Origin: Bacteroidales bacterium
GTDB lineage: Bacteria; Bacteroidota; Bacteroidia; Bacteroidales; Muribaculaceae
Reading direction: 5' to 3'
Length of the DNA: 64,000 bases
NCBI GenBank assembly: GCA_004555955.1
Contig: SFJG01000003.1
Span: 5,763-69,762 of the forward strand
A program made the position numbers and the translations under genes. The notes under the pieces were generated by a model. That model was not told the origin of the DNA. It ran no database searches and was given only the letters and a program-made list of their open reading frames with translations. Shown here in pieces: positions 36,516 to 45,872 of this stretch. How positions within the stretch are numbered: position 1 is the first letter of the stretch; every line of letters begins with the position of its first letter.

Positions 36516-38409
36516 AGATATCTATGAGATTCTTCGCAAGTATTGGGGCTTCGACTCCTTTCGCGAGCGACAAGAAGAGATAATCAGGTCGGTACTTGCC
36601 GGAAACGACACATTGGGTTTGCTTCCTACCGGAGGAGGCAAATCCATTACGTTTCAGGTGCCGGGGCTGGTGCTCGACGGATTGACGCTGGTCATCACGC
36701 CGCTGATTTCGCTGATGAAAGACCAAGTCGACAACCTTCGACGGCGCGGCATCAAAGCCCTTTACATCTACTCCGGACTGCGTCGCCACGAGATTGACAT
36801 TGCCATCGACAAGTGTATCTACGGCAAATACAAATTCCTTTATATATCGCCCGAACGACTGACGTCGGAAACGTTCGTCAACGCGCTACACTACATGAAC
36901 GTGTCGCTGATAGTTGTCGACGAAGCACACTGCATCTCGCAATGGGGCTACGACTTCCGACCGTCGTATCTGAAAATTGCTTCCGTGCGCGAACTATTCC
37001 CGAAGGTCCCGGTGCTGGCACTGACGGCAACAGCCACGCGCGAAGTGGTCGACGACATCAAAGAGAAGTTGGCTTTCCGCGGGAGCAACGTGTTGCGAAA
37101 GAGTTTCCGCCGCACAAATCTATACTACATCGTACGCCAATGCGAGAACAAGATGCAACGCCTGTCGTACATCCTCAACCATTCGTCGGGCAGCGCCATC
37201 GTCTACGTGCGTAGCCGCCGCAAAACCAAGCAAATCGCCGACGAACTGAAAGCCGAAGGCTTTTCAGCCGACTACTACCACGCCGGACTGGCAACCGAAG
37301 ACAAGCAAGACCGCCAAGACCGCTGGACCGACGGACGTACACGCATCATCGTGGCTACCAACGCGTTCGGTATGGGTATCGACAAGCCCGACGTGCGCGT
37401 TGTGGTGCACGTCGACGTGCCGAATTCTATCGAAGAATATTACCAAGAGGCAGGGCGTGCCGGGCGCGACGGATTGCGCTCCTACGCCGTAATGCTTTCG
37501 TCGCAGCACGACCGCGCTACGCTAAAACGACGCATCTCCGAAGCTTTTCCTCCTAAAAAAGACATCTACCTGCTCTACGAACGCGTGTGCAACTTCCTCG
37601 AAATCGGTATGGGCGAAGGCTTCGAACAACTCTATGAATTCAACTTCAACCTATTCTGCACGCAATACGAATACAACCCGAAGATTGCGCTCAGCGCACT
37701 GAAACTGCTCACGCAAGCGCGATATTTCGAGTTTATCGAAGAAGTGGAAACGCAGTCGCGCATTATGATAATCGCCGAAAAAAAGGAAATCTATGCCCTG
37801 AAATGCCCGGGCGAGGAATACGACCGCATTCTCGAAATCATTCTGCGAAACTACACGGGACTCTACTCCGAATACGTCTTTATCGACGAATTCGCCATTT
37901 CCTACCGCTATAACATCCCCTTGCAGACCATCATCGACGCGCTGATTTTCTACAACCGCGAGCACGTGTTACACTACATTCCACGCCGACGCACTCCTTA
38001 TATATATATGACGAGCGCTCGCGTTGACCTCAAATATGTCGAACTGCCGAAATCGGTATACGAGGACAGCCGCGCGCGCCTCGAAAAGCGAATCAACTCA
38101 ATTATCGAATACGCATTCAACACCGAGGATTGTCGCGAAGGACTTATCTTGAAATATTTCGACGAAAAGCCGGAGCCGTGCCGGCACTGCGATGTATGTA
38201 TAGAGCAAAAACCTCGGCATAAAAACATAGCCGAGGATTTGCAAAAAGGTATCTTCTATATGCTGTCGTTACAACCGAGAACGATGTCGGAGCTGGTCGA
38301 CACGCTATCGTTTCGCCACGACGAGATTGTCAATATGGTGCGCTTTTTAGTCGACGAGGGCTACGTGACCGTCAAAGACGGCAAATACATTCTAAACCAA
38401 CGCTCTTAG
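36508..38409 (+). CDS. recQ: RecQ-family ATP-dependent DNA helicase
   Basis: A 633-residue 3'-5' helicase. I start at the ATG 36508, inside the last codons of recJ; an ATG at 36469 in the same frame would add 13 residues of recJ-overlapping sequence. Motifs: [22 protein letters not shown] (Walker A), [17 protein letters not shown] (DEAH), LTATAT, and GRAGRDG (arginine finger). The zinc-binding domain ends with CRHCDVC (about 545-551) and an upstream Cys. The C-terminus is a winged-helix-like segment ([25 protein letters not shown]); no clear HRDC domain. It works with RecJ in strand resection. Confidence 0.96.
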   Translation: MSEDIYEILRKYWGFDSFRERQEEIIRSVLAGNDTLGLLPTGGGKSITFQVPGLVLDGLTLVITPLISLMKDQVDNLRRRGIKALYIYSGLRRHEIDIAIDKCIYGKYKFLYISPERLTSETFVNALHYMNVSLIVVDEAHCISQWGYDFRPSYLKIASVRELFPKVPVLALTATATREVVDDIKEKLAFRGSNVLRKSFRRTNLYYIVRQCENKMQRLSYILNHSSGSAIVYVRSRRKTKQIADELKAEGFSADYYHAGLATEDKQDRQDRWTDGRTRIIVATNAFGMGIDKPDVRVVVHVDVPNSIEEYYQEAGRAGRDGLRSYAVMLSSQHDRATLKRRISEAFPPKKDIYLLYERVCNFLEIGMGEGFEQLYEFNFNLFCTQYEYNPKIALSALKLLTQARYFEFIEEVETQSRIMIIAEKKEIYALKCPGEEYDRILEIILRNYTGLYSEYVFIDEFAISYRYNIPLQTIIDALIFYNREHVLHYIPRRRTPYIYMTSARVDLKYVELPKSVYEDSRARLEKRINSIIEYAFNTEDCREGLILKYFDEKPEPCRHCDVCIEQKPRHKNIAEDLQKGIFYMLSLQPRTMSELVDTLSFRHDEIVNMVRFLVDEGYVTVKDGKYILNQRS

Positions 38410-39827
38410 CCTCGTCTGCGCTCGCGACGCATCCACAGTGCAAACCACACCAGACTTACAGCCGTGCACACAATTCCGGCAGGATATGCAATCGACGGCG
38501 CCAAGTGGAAACATTCGGGCGCTATTAGCAAATAGGTCGATGTGACAGCAGTCATAAAAAGAGCCGGAATGAGCGACACCACAAACAACTTCCGCTCGCG
38601 GACCAGATAAACCGTAACAGCCCAAAGCGTAAACACCGAAAGCGTTTGGTTGAACCAGGCAAAGTAGCGCCAAACGACGTCGAAACCGGATTTATCCGAC
38701 GTCGACCAGAGTATCAACAAAATGGTTACGGCAAAGATAGGCACGGTCAGCACAAGACGCTTAACGATGGTCTTTTGCGGGAGTTTCAAGAAATCAGCGG
38801 CAATCAATCGCGCCGTACGCAGAGCAGTGTCGCCCGTCGAAATCGGGGCGGCGATAACGCCGAGCAGCGCAAGGATACCGCCAATGGTGCCGAGATGTGT
38901 TTTTGTGATAGTGTCGACAATCACGGCGGCATTGTTCTCGTCCATACCGTTTTCGCCGAAGAAGCACGTGGCTGCAGCCGCCCAGATAAGCGCAACAATG
39001 CCTTCGGTAATCATTGCGCCATAGAATGCCGGACGTGCGTGATATTCGCTTTTAAGACATTTCGCCATCATCGGACTTTGCGTTGCGTGGAAGCCGGAAA
39101 TAGCGCCACAAGCAATGCTGACAAACATTATCGGGAATATGGGAAATGATTCCGGATTGGGGTGCGTATTGCTTACTCCGTCCCAAATTTCGGGGATAGC
39201 CGGATGGCTGATGAGTAACGTCACCAAGATGCCGAGTGCCATAAAGATAAGCGCCGCCGCAAAGAGCGGATAGATGCGACCGATAACCTTGTCGATTGGC
39301 AACAGCGTGGCAAGCAGATAGTAGACGAAGATGACGACAATCCAGAAGTTTACGTCGAACGTTTCGGGAGTGAGTTTGGCGAGAAGCCCTGCCGGCCCCG
39401 ACAGGAAAACAACGCCGACAAGAATCATCAACAGCAGCGAAAACACACGCATAACTTGTTTGGTAGGCATTCCAAGGTATCTGCCGACCGTTTCCGGCAG
39501 ACTTTCGCCGCCGTTACGAAGCGACAGCATACCTGCCAAATAGTCGTGAACAGCGCCGGCGAATACGGTCCCGAGCACAATCCAAAGAAACGAAGCCATA
39601 CCGAATTTTGCGCCGAGAATAGCGCCGAAAATCGGTCCGAGTCCGGCGATGTTGAGGAATTGAATCATAAAGATTTTCCAAGTGGGCATTGGAATGTAGT
39701 CGATACCATCTCGTTTCACCAGAGCCGGAGTTGTACGATTGTCCGGTCCGAACACTCGTTCAACAAATTTGCCATACACGAAATACATGGCAACCAAGAA
39801 ACATAGACACAGTATAAATGTAATCAT
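38406..39827 (-). CDS. carbon starvation protein CstA family transporter (short form)
   Basis: A 473-residue inner-membrane protein with about 12-13 helices. Family signatures are [18 protein letters not shown] [15 protein letters not shown] (about 63-77), [17 protein letters not shown] and [15 protein letters not shown], with [20 protein letters not shown] near the C-terminal half. CstA and YjiY/BtsT members import peptides or pyruvate; the shorter Bacteroidota type has an unknown substrate. It overlaps the recQ stop by four bases in convergent orientation. A hairpin (39850-39880) separates it from glmM. Confidence 0.9.
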   Translation of the reverse strand: MITFILCLCFLVAMYFVYGKFVERVFGPDNRTTPALVKRDGIDYIPMPTWKIFMIQFLNIAGLGPIFGAILGAKFGMASFLWIVLGTVFAGAVHDYLAGMLSLRNGGESLPETVGRYLGMPTKQVMRVFSLLLMILVGVVFLSGPAGLLAKLTPETFDVNFWIVVIFVYYLLATLLPIDKVIGRIYPLFAAALIFMALGILVTLLISHPAIPEIWDGVSNTHPNPESFPIFPIMFVSIACGAISGFHATQSPMMAKCLKSEYHARPAFYGAMITEGIVALIWAAAATCFFGENGMDENNAAVIVDTITKTHLGTIGGILALLGVIAAPISTGDTALRTARLIAADFLKLPQKTIVKRLVLTVPIFAVTILLILWSTSDKSGFDVVWRYFAWFNQTLSVFTLWAVTVYLVRERKLFVVSLIPALFMTAVTSTYLLIAPECFHLAPSIAYPAGIVCTAVSLVWFALWMRRERRRG

Positions 39828-39849
39828 TCAGGGATTAATTTTTAAGGTA

Positions 39850-39880
39850 AGGACACCGACTCACGAAGAGCCGATGTCCT
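39850..39880 (-). terminator. hairpin between glmM and the CstA gene
   Basis: AGGACA..CTC...GAG..TGTCCT, an interrupted stem 31 bases long, downstream of the glmM stop and upstream of the CstA ATG on the minus strand. No T tract, so it may attenuate rather than end transcription. Confidence 0.45.
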
Positions 39881-39910
39881 ACACCGATTTGCAACGTAAA
39901 ATTGTTATTT

Positions 39911-41308
39911 TTAGCAGGGACGACCTGTAATTTTGGTAACTACCGCTTTTATTTGATTGGCAATATCGTTAGCTTTTTCGATGGTGTCTGCTTCAGAGTA
40001 GATTCGAATAATCGGCTCGGTATTGCTCTTGCGAAGATGCACCCAACAGTCGGCAAAGTCGATTTTCACGCCGTCGATATCGGTGATTCGCTCGTCCTTA
40101 TACTGCTCTTTGACAGCGGCAAGGATGGCGTCGACATCGATGTCGGGCGTAAGTTGAATCTTGTTTTTTGCGATGCTATATTGAGGATATTCTTGCTTGA
40201 GTTGGCTAACGGTTTTGCCCTTTTTAGCGAGCAACGTCAAGAAAAGAGCCACGCCGACGAGAGCGTCGCGACCGCAGTGGCTTTCAGGATATATTACACC
40301 GCCATTGCCTTCACCGCCGATAACGGCACCGACACGACGCATCTCTGTCACCACGTTAACCTCGCCAACGGCAGAGGCTGAGTATGTGCAACCGTGACGC
40401 AAGGTGACGTCGCGAAGAGCACGCGACGACGAAAGGTTCGAAACGGTCGGACCGGGTGTCTGCGACAGAACGTAGTCGGCAACGGCAACGAGAGTGTATT
40501 CTTCAACAAACATTTCGCCGTTTTCCATAACAATGGCAAGGCGGTCGACGTCTGGGTCGACAACAAAGCCCACGTCGGCGCATCCGGTTTTCATCAAGTC
40601 GGAGATGCCGGTGAGATTCTCGGGAATCGGCTCGGGAGTATGAGCAAAATGCCCGGACGGCTCGCAGTTGAGTTCAATAACCTCTTCAACGCCAAGCGCA
40701 CGCAGAAGTTTGGGCATCACGATGCCGCCAACCGAGTTAACGGCGTCGATAGCCACGCGGAAGTGTGCAGCCTTAATGGCTTCGCGGTCGACAAGACGCA
40801 GCGCCAGCACGCTGTCGATATGTTTGTTTGTATAGGTTTCGTTGACATATTCTTTACCGAGCGAATCGACTTCGGCAAATTCGAACGACTCATCTTCGGC
40901 TATTGCAAGCACCTGTTTGCCCTCGGCATCGCTAAGAAATTCGCCATGCTCGTTGAGCAACTTCAAGGCGTTCCATTGCTTTGGATTGTGAGACGCAGTC
41001 AAGATGATACCGCCGCAAGCTTTTTCCCATACAACTGCGAGTTCGGTAGTAGGAGTAGTCGCCAAGCCAATGTTGACAACATCGAATCCCATGCCGGTAA
41101 GTGTGCCGACAACGATGTCGTTGACCATCTTGCCCGATAGGCGAGCATCGCGTCCTACGACTATAGTATTGCTCGTTTTTGTAGTCGACTTACGGATAAA
41201 TGTTGCGTAAGCCGCTGTAAATTTTACTATGTCGAGGGGATTAAGGCCTTCGCCTGCTTTCCCGCCGATAGTACCACGAATACCGGAAATAGATTTAATA
41301 AGAGACAT
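39911..41308 (-). CDS. glmM: phosphoglucosamine mutase
   Basis: A 465-residue enzyme of the alpha-D-phosphohexomutase family, converting glucosamine-6-phosphate to glucosamine-1-phosphate for UDP-GlcNAc, peptidoglycan and LPS. The active-site serine is Ser106 in TASHNP; the metal loop is DPDVDRLA (about 249-256); the sugar-binding loop is GGEGNGG; the phosphate-binding end is RKSNTEPIIRIY. The GEGNGG form and length favour GlmM over phosphomannomutase, but an archaeal-type mixed specificity cannot be excluded. Followed by two genes of unrelated role upstream on the same strand. Confidence 0.9.
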   Translation of the reverse strand: MSLIKSISGIRGTIGGKAGEGLNPLDIVKFTAAYATFIRKSTTKTSNTIVVGRDARLSGKMVNDIVVGTLTGMGFDVVNIGLATTPTTELAVVWEKACGGIILTASHNPKQWNALKLLNEHGEFLSDAEGKQVLAIAEDESFEFAEVDSLGKEYVNETYTNKHIDSVLALRLVDREAIKAAHFRVAIDAVNSVGGIVMPKLLRALGVEEVIELNCEPSGHFAHTPEPIPENLTGISDLMKTGCADVGFVVDPDVDRLAIVMENGEMFVEEYTLVAVADYVLSQTPGPTVSNLSSSRALRDVTLRHGCTYSASAVGEVNVVTEMRRVGAVIGGEGNGGVIYPESHCGRDALVGVALFLTLLAKKGKTVSQLKQEYPQYSIAKNKIQLTPDIDVDAILAAVKEQYKDERITDIDGVKIDFADCWVHLRKSNTEPIIRIYSEADTIEKANDIANQIKAVVTKITGRPC

Positions 41309-41327
41309 TGTGTTTATGGTTATTATG

Positions 41328-41888
41328 TTAAACTTTTGGCTTATAATACTTTATATGATAGAGATAAGGAACTACGTACGACATTTCGTCGTAGAATCCG
41401 TATTGACTCTTTACGAGCAAATTCACTTCGCAATCGATTCCCAAATAAGCCAGCGGCATTTGGATTCCGTAGCCGTACTGTATTGACGACTGAAGGCTGT
41501 AGTTGTTGTAACGGAAACTGTTGTACGACACATCGTCGTAGTTGCCCGTAGGAGTCTCGTCGAGCCCTTGTGCATAGTTGAGTATGCTGATACGGCCGTA
41601 GCGGAAGTATATGCTTTGGTTGTCTTCGGCGCGGTTGTTTATGCGGTCGCCGGGGTTGATTACTTGCATATACACGTTTCCTTCTTTATCAAGACGGTAG
41701 TACGGCGCATCTTCGCCGCATTCAAAGACGGTGTCGGCGGGGATGGTCAGAACTACTCGTTGATTGGCAAGAAACGAGTTAACGGCTTTTTCTTCGTCTT
41801 CAAGATATTCGTTGTAGCTCTTCGAATCGTTACACGATGTTATTACGGCAGCCAGGGCTGCGAGAGCAATGAATAGTTTCAGTTTCAT
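41328..41888 (-). CDS. DUF4827 lipoprotein
   Basis: A 186-residue lipoprotein. The signal peptide is followed by a lipobox ITSC (Cys about 19). The mature part has an acidic N-terminal helix (YNEYLEDEEKAVNSFLANQ) and a beta-rich body rich in Tyr (VYMQVINPGDRINNRAEDNQ; YFRYGRISILNYAQG; SIQYGYGIQMPLAYLGIDCEVNLLVKS). This layout matches DUF4827, a Bacteroidales family with a possible FKBP-like fold; catalytic activity is unknown. It starts directly after the nrnA stop (no gap), so the two are co-translated. Confidence 0.8.
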   Translation of the reverse strand: MKLKLFIALAALAAVITSCNDSKSYNEYLEDEEKAVNSFLANQRVVLTIPADTVFECGEDAPYYRLDKEGNVYMQVINPGDRINNRAEDNQSIYFRYGRISILNYAQGLDETPTGNYDDVSYNSFRYNNYSLQSSIQYGYGIQMPLAYLGIDCEVNLLVKSQYGFYDEMSYVVPYLYHIKYYKPKV

Positions 41889-42917
41889 TTATTGTAATTT
41901 GCTTAAATCGTTTAAGAGTTGATGATATGTAGCAATAGCCTCTTCCATAGAGCCGCGGAATTCGCCACCGGCAGCGTTTAGATGACCTCCGCCGTTGAAG
42001 TAGCGCGAGCAGAACGTGTTGACGGCAAAATTGCCTTCGGAGCGCATCGACACTTTGACGTAGCCGTTTTCTTGGCGGAAGAACGTCGACCAAACGACCT
42101 CGGGAATTGCCAAAGGCATATTTGCGAGCGTTTCGGTGTCGCCACTTTGGTAGTTGAATCGGTCGAGGTCGTCGCGCGTGAGCACGATGAACGAAGCCTT
42201 ATGCTCCGGATAGAGCTCCATCTTTTCGGCAATGGCATAGCCGATGAGGCGCATTCGCGACTCGCTGCTTGTGTTGCAAGCGAGTTTGTAGATTCGGTCT
42301 TTATTGACGCCGCGGCGCACAAGTTCGGCTACCATCAGATAGATGTCGGGATGATTGGAATTGTAGGAGAAGTTGCCGGTGTCGGTCATCATTCCGGTGT
42401 AGAGACATTCGGCTATGGGGGTGTCGACCAAGTCCATATATCCGAGTTGGTCGAAGACGCGATAGACCAATTCGCAAGTCGACGTCTGCTCCGGCTGAGA
42501 GATTACCAAGTCGGCAAAATCTTCGGGATGCAAATGGTGGTCGATGAGCACCTTGCGAGCATTCGATTGGCGGATGAACGGCGCCATTTGCGCTACGCGT
42601 TTGAGCCCGTTATAGTCCAAACAGAGAATCAAGTCGGCAGAGCTTATCAGTCGCTCTGCTTTAATCGGATTGCGTGTATATGCCGTCATTTCGTTGAATC
42701 CCGGCACAAATGCCAAGTCGTACGGAGCCTGGTCGGGCGTTATCACGGCTGTCTGCTTACCCATCGAACGCAGCAATAGCCCGAACGCATTGGTTGAGCC
42801 TACGGCGTCGCCGTCGGGCGACATATGGCATGTTAATACTACCGACTTCGATTCCTCAAGAATCGACTTCAATTCCTTCAATTTGTTACTATCCAATACC
42901 TGCTCAAGCATCTCCAT
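41889..42917 (-). CDS. nrnA: bifunctional oligoribonuclease / PAP phosphatase NrnA
   Basis: A 342-residue cytosolic DHH-DHHA1 phosphoesterase that degrades nanoRNA and 3'-phosphoadenosine-5'-phosphate. Motifs: HMSPDGDAVGS (about 31-41, the variant DxD site), LCLDYN, IDHHLHP (the DHH, about 125-131), TDTGNFSY, and the DHHA1 glycine loop GGGHLNAAGGEF near the C-terminus. Length is normal. It heads a short unit with DUF4827. Promoter box TACATTTG on the minus strand, 42938-42931. Confidence 0.93.
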   Translation of the reverse strand: MEMLEQVLDSNKLKELKSILEESKSVVLTCHMSPDGDAVGSTNAFGLLLRSMGKQTAVITPDQAPYDLAFVPGFNEMTAYTRNPIKAERLISSADLILCLDYNGLKRVAQMAPFIRQSNARKVLIDHHLHPEDFADLVISQPEQTSTCELVYRVFDQLGYMDLVDTPIAECLYTGMMTDTGNFSYNSNHPDIYLMVAELVRRGVNKDRIYKLACNTSSESRMRLIGYAIAEKMELYPEHKASFIVLTRDDLDRFNYQSGDTETLANMPLAIPEVVWSTFFRQENGYVKVSMRSEGNFAVNTFCSRYFNGGGHLNAAGGEFRGSMEEAIATYHQLLNDLSKLQ

Positions 42918-42930
42918 TTGTTTTTATCTG

Positions 42931-42960
42931 CAAATGTAACGATTTTTATCCGATTCCAAG
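42931..42960 (-). promoter_or_regulatory. promoter of nrnA
   Basis: Minus strand CTTG (42960-42957), 18 bases, TACATTTG (42938-42931), 13 bases before the nrnA ATG. Confidence 0.6.
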
Positions 42961-43043
42961 CAATCTTATGACAAACGTCTTACAAAAAAAGGTTTAATAT
43001 ATTTTATAAAGTTTAAATTTTCAATGGCTGTAAAAAATCGAAT

Positions 43044-43086
43044 AAAAAAACAGACTGCAACGCAGTTTACACCGAGTCGCAGTCTG
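43044..43086 (-). terminator. terminator of the tetR-fabH-fabG unit
   Basis: Minus strand: CAGACTGC (43086-43079) pairs with GCAGTCTG (43058-43051), followed by seven T. It lies 29 bases after the fabG stop. Confidence 0.85.
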
Positions 43087-43114
43087 CCATATCTGCTATA
43101 GATAATAAATTATC

Positions 43115-43861
43115 CTACATATTCATACCGCCGTCAACTTGGATAACTTGACCGGTGACATACGAAGAAAGGTCGGAAGCGAGGAATGTTGCGATGTTTG
43201 CAACGTCTTCGGGAGTACCGCCGCGGCGCAAAGGAATCTTTTGGCACCATTCTTTCTTGATGTCTTCCGACAACGAATCGGTCATAGCAGTAATGATGAA
43301 GCCCGGAGCGATAGCGTTAGCACGCACGCCGCGAGAGCCGATTTCTTGAGCAATCGACTTTGCAAGGCCAATCATACCGGCTTTCGATGCCGAGTAGTTG
43401 CATTGTCCGGCATTACCGTGAACGCCGACAACCGATGCCATATTGATAATACTACCCGAGCGTTGACGCATCATAACGGGAACGATGGCATGCACGAAGT
43501 TGAACGCCGATTTGAGGTTAACAGCGATTACGGCATCCCATTGAGCCTCTGTCATACGCATCATCAAGCCGTCTTTTGTAATGCCGGCATTGTTGACGAG
43601 CACATCGATGTGTCCGAAGTCTTTGAGCACGTCGGCAACAACTTGATGGCAAGCTTCAAAGTCGGCAGCATTAGATGCATAGCCTTTTGCTTTAACGCCA
43701 AGAGCTGCTATTTCGGCTTCAGTTTGTTTGCCGTTTTCGTCGATAACGAGGTCGGTGAAGGCGATGTCGCAGCCTTCCGACGCAAATTTAAGTGCGATAG
43801 CCTTACCGATACCGCGAGCGGCGCCGGTGATGAGGGCTACCTTTCCTTCTAATAATTTCAT
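43115..43861 (-). CDS. fabG: 3-oxoacyl-ACP reductase
   Basis: A 248-residue short-chain dehydrogenase that reduces 3-ketoacyl-ACP with NADPH in fatty acid elongation. The Rossmann motif is TGAARGIGKAIA (about 13-24), NNAGIT (about 90-95) lies on strand beta-4, and the catalytic Ser (MASVVG), Tyr and Lys (YSASKAG, about 156-162) are present, with the C-terminal GQVIQVDGGMNM typical of FabG. It lies 22 bases after the fabH-like gene and is probably controlled by the TetR gene that starts the unit. Confidence 0.95.
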   Translation of the reverse strand: MKLLEGKVALITGAARGIGKAIALKFASEGCDIAFTDLVIDENGKQTEAEIAALGVKAKGYASNAADFEACHQVVADVLKDFGHIDVLVNNAGITKDGLMMRMTEAQWDAVIAVNLKSAFNFVHAIVPVMMRQRSGSIINMASVVGVHGNAGQCNYSASKAGMIGLAKSIAQEIGSRGVRANAIAPGFIITAMTDSLSEDIKKEWCQKIPLRRGGTPEDVANIATFLASDLSSYVTGQVIQVDGGMNM

Positions 43862-43883
43862 ACTTTACTGAATTATAAATTGA

Positions 43884-44828
43884 TTATATTTCTACCAAGA
43901 AAGCGCCAACGGAGTATCCGCCGCCGAACACCGAAAGCCCGACGTGTTGACCTTTCCGGAATTTATCTACATTTTGCGAAAAGACGAGTGCAGAACTTGC
44001 CGAACCGGTGTTGCCAAGTTCTTCAATGTTGTTCAAGAACTTGTCGTCGCCCATACCGAGTGTGTTAGCAACATTTGCCACGATGCGCATATTGGCTTGA
44101 TGGCAGATGATGTAGTCGAGGTCGGCAACTTCCATACCGTTTGCATGGGTTACTTGCTCGAGGCCGTTGATGATGTTCTTGCAAGCGTGCATAAACACGT
44201 CTTTGCCGAAAGGCATGGCGATTCCGTCTTCGTGAGGGCGCAAACGCACACCTTCAGGACCTTTGCCGATGTGACCCAATCCATGAGTATAAACGGTTTT
44301 GACGGTCATGTCGGTGTCTGCCACTCGTTCTGCAGACAAGAAGAAAGCCACAGCAGCATCGCCCCAGAGGTGTCCGCACACGCGGTCGGTCTCGTTGGCG
44401 TAATACGTGTTGTGTTCGGAACAAACAAGGAGGGCTTTCGTTGCTTTTCCCATAGCAAAATAGCCTTCGACAATTTCCAACCCGTTGACAAACGAACTGC
44501 AAGCCGCCGAAGCATAAACGGCGCGTGCTTTCTCCATGCCGAATTCGCGTTGAGCGATGTGGGCAAGAGTAGCCACGGTGTCGTATGGCGAATACGATGC
44601 CGACACAATCAAATCGACGTCAGTAACGTCGTATGGCAAGTGCTCTATCGCCGCACGAATAGCGGCAAGCCCCATTGTGTTATGTCCTTCGCCTTCGCCG
44701 GCTTTACTACGTGTCCGTATGCCTGTGCGCTGCAGAATCCATTCACTTGTCAGTCCGTTTAGCTCTAAAAATTTTTCATTTGGTACTCGTTCTTCGGGAA
44801 CGTAGTGTCCTGTAGCGTTGATGTACAT
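43884..44828 (-). CDS. 3-oxoacyl-ACP synthase III (FabH family)
   Basis: A 314-residue thiolase-fold condensing enzyme. The catalytic triad of KAS III is complete: Cys110 (ASAACSSF), His243 (CHQANMRI) and Asn273 (LGNTGSASS). The C-terminal GGGYSVGAFLV matches FabH. It starts acyl chains by condensing an acyl-CoA with malonyl-ACP. Given its own TetR regulator and a dedicated FabG, it may be a second FabH for a special lipid or branched starter rather than the housekeeping copy; that is inference. It starts one base after the tetR stop. Confidence 0.9.
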   Translation of the reverse strand: MYINATGHYVPEERVPNEKFLELNGLTSEWILQRTGIRTRSKAGEGEGHNTMGLAAIRAAIEHLPYDVTDVDLIVSASYSPYDTVATLAHIAQREFGMEKARAVYASAACSSFVNGLEIVEGYFAMGKATKALLVCSEHNTYYANETDRVCGHLWGDAAVAFFLSAERVADTDMTVKTVYTHGLGHIGKGPEGVRLRPHEDGIAMPFGKDVFMHACKNIINGLEQVTHANGMEVADLDYIICHQANMRIVANVANTLGMGDDKFLNNIEELGNTGSASSALVFSQNVDKFRKGQHVGLSVFGGGYSVGAFLVEI

Positions 44829-44829
44829 A

Positions 44830-45414
44830 TTATTGTTTTATTCCGTATAATATAAAATCGTATAAATAATCTCTCAACTTATTTTTCTCTATACCCAATT
44901 CTTGAAAGTTGTCGCGTATATACGGCACGTCAAGTCCTTGAAGGCATAGCAACATCACCATAGCCGTTTTGTCGACGTGCTTGATGCGAAACATACCCTG
45001 GTCGACGCCCTCCTGCAAGATTGTCTCCAGGATGCGTATCTCTTTGGGTGACGTCGCCTTGCGCGCTCGCTCTACCTTACGCACGTCGCGGAAGAAACCT
45101 GCCCGCAACGAACCATTGCGATACACCAAGTCTTTCATCGCTTCAAACCGTTGGAAGATGAATTCCATCAGTTTCTGGTCGGGCGTTATCGACAGACTGA
45201 CTATTTCCGAAAGTTTCTTTATCACTTTGTCGCTCTCGCTCTCGATTACGGCATTGTAGATGTCTTTCTTATTCTTGAAATATGTATAGATTGTCCGCCG
45301 ACCTTTCTCCGCCGCTTGCGCTATGTCGTTCATCGTCGTATTCTCTATACCCTTGTGGGCAAAGAGCTGACGTGCTATGTCGATGAGTTTGTCTCGGGTC
45401 TTTGACATTTTCAC
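44830..45414 (-). CDS. TetR-family transcriptional regulator
   Basis: A 194-residue regulator. The N-terminal helix-turn-helix domain (about 5-52) reads RDKLIDIARQLFAHKGIENTTMNDIAQAAEKGRRTIYTYFKNKKDIY, clearly TetR. The ligand-binding C-terminal part (60-194) is helical and unassigned; an acyl-CoA ligand would suit the genes downstream. Translation may begin at the first or third codon (MKMSKTR). A 6-8-6 palindrome overlaps its -7 box (45437-45456), so autoregulation of the tetR-fabH-fabG unit is likely. Confidence 0.92.
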   Translation of the reverse strand: MKMSKTRDKLIDIARQLFAHKGIENTTMNDIAQAAEKGRRTIYTYFKNKKDIYNAVIESESDKVIKKLSEIVSLSITPDQKLMEFIFQRFEAMKDLVYRNGSLRAGFFRDVRKVERARKATSPKEIRILETILQEGVDQGMFRIKHVDKTAMVMLLCLQGLDVPYIRDNFQELGIEKNKLRDYLYDFILYGIKQ

Positions 45415-45436
45415 TTATTTGCACAAATTTTGTTTC

Positions 45437-45456
45437 AGTGTGCGAATTTACACACT
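45437..45456 (-). promoter_or_regulatory. tetR promoter with overlapping palindromic operator
   Basis: AGTGTG (45437-45442), 8 bases, CACACT (45451-45456). On the minus strand a -7-like TAAATTCG lies inside it, with TGTTG about 20 bases upstream as the -33 partner. A TetR dimer bound here would block RNA polymerase. Confidence 0.6.
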
Positions 45457-45620
45457 TTCTTTAACACAGGCAACATTTTTGCCCTCTTTTATTCTATTTT
45501 GTTGTTTTTTTGAGCAAACCGAAAAAAATTTTATAATAAAAATTTATGCTGTACAACACTGTTATATAGCACATTAGGTGTACAGCAGCACTTTTGACAA
45601 GATTTTTTTGCCCAAAAAAT

Positions 45621-45651
45621 TTTGTTTATATCGATTTTGTGCTTACCTTTG
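45621..45651 (+). promoter_or_regulatory. consensus promoter of the initiator tRNA
   Basis: TTTG (45621-45624), exactly 19 bases, TACCTTTG (45644-45651), 15 bases before the tRNA. Confidence 0.8.
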
Positions 45652-45666
45652 CAGTCGAAATCACAA

Positions 45667-45741
45667 CGCGGGATGGAGCAGAGGTAGCTCGCCAGGCTCA
45701 TAACCTGGAGGTCGTAGGTTCGAATCCTGCTCCCGCTACCA
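45667..45741 (+). tRNA. initiator tRNA-Met (CAT)
   Basis: A 75-base cloverleaf with the 3' CCA encoded. The acceptor stem is GCGGGA/TCCCGC with an unpaired first position (C1 opposite T72), the hallmark of initiator tRNAs. The anticodon loop is CTCATAA on stem CCAGG/CCTGG, as in bacterial initiators, and the T arm has GGTTCGAATCC. An elongator Met tRNA would pair position 1 with 72. Own promoter and terminator. Confidence 0.93.
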
Positions 45742-45747
45742 AGAACG

Positions 45748-45780
45748 ATGCGTTTCTCAATTAGAGAAGCGCATTTATTT
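45748..45780 (+). terminator. terminator of the initiator tRNA
   Basis: ATGCGTTTCTC (45748-45758) pairs with GAGAAGCGCAT (45764-45774), followed by a T-rich tail. Confidence 0.85.
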
Positions 45781-45807
45781 TTTATTTATTATTTTGGACG
45801 CCAACCT

Positions 45808-45839
45808 CTTGTTGGAATCACACAGAGTGTGTAAATTTG
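45808..45839 (+). promoter_or_regulatory. promoter of the araC-type gene with inverted repeats
   Basis: CTTG (45808-45811), 20 bases, TAAATTTG (45832-45839). Between them is CACAC-AGA-GTGTG (45819-45831), and just upstream CCAAC-CTCTT-GTTGG (45801-45815). The block GTGTGTAAATT is shared with the tetR promoter on the other strand. Confidence 0.6.
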
Positions 45840-45872
45840 GGGTCAAAATATCAACTGTACACCTCAATCAAA

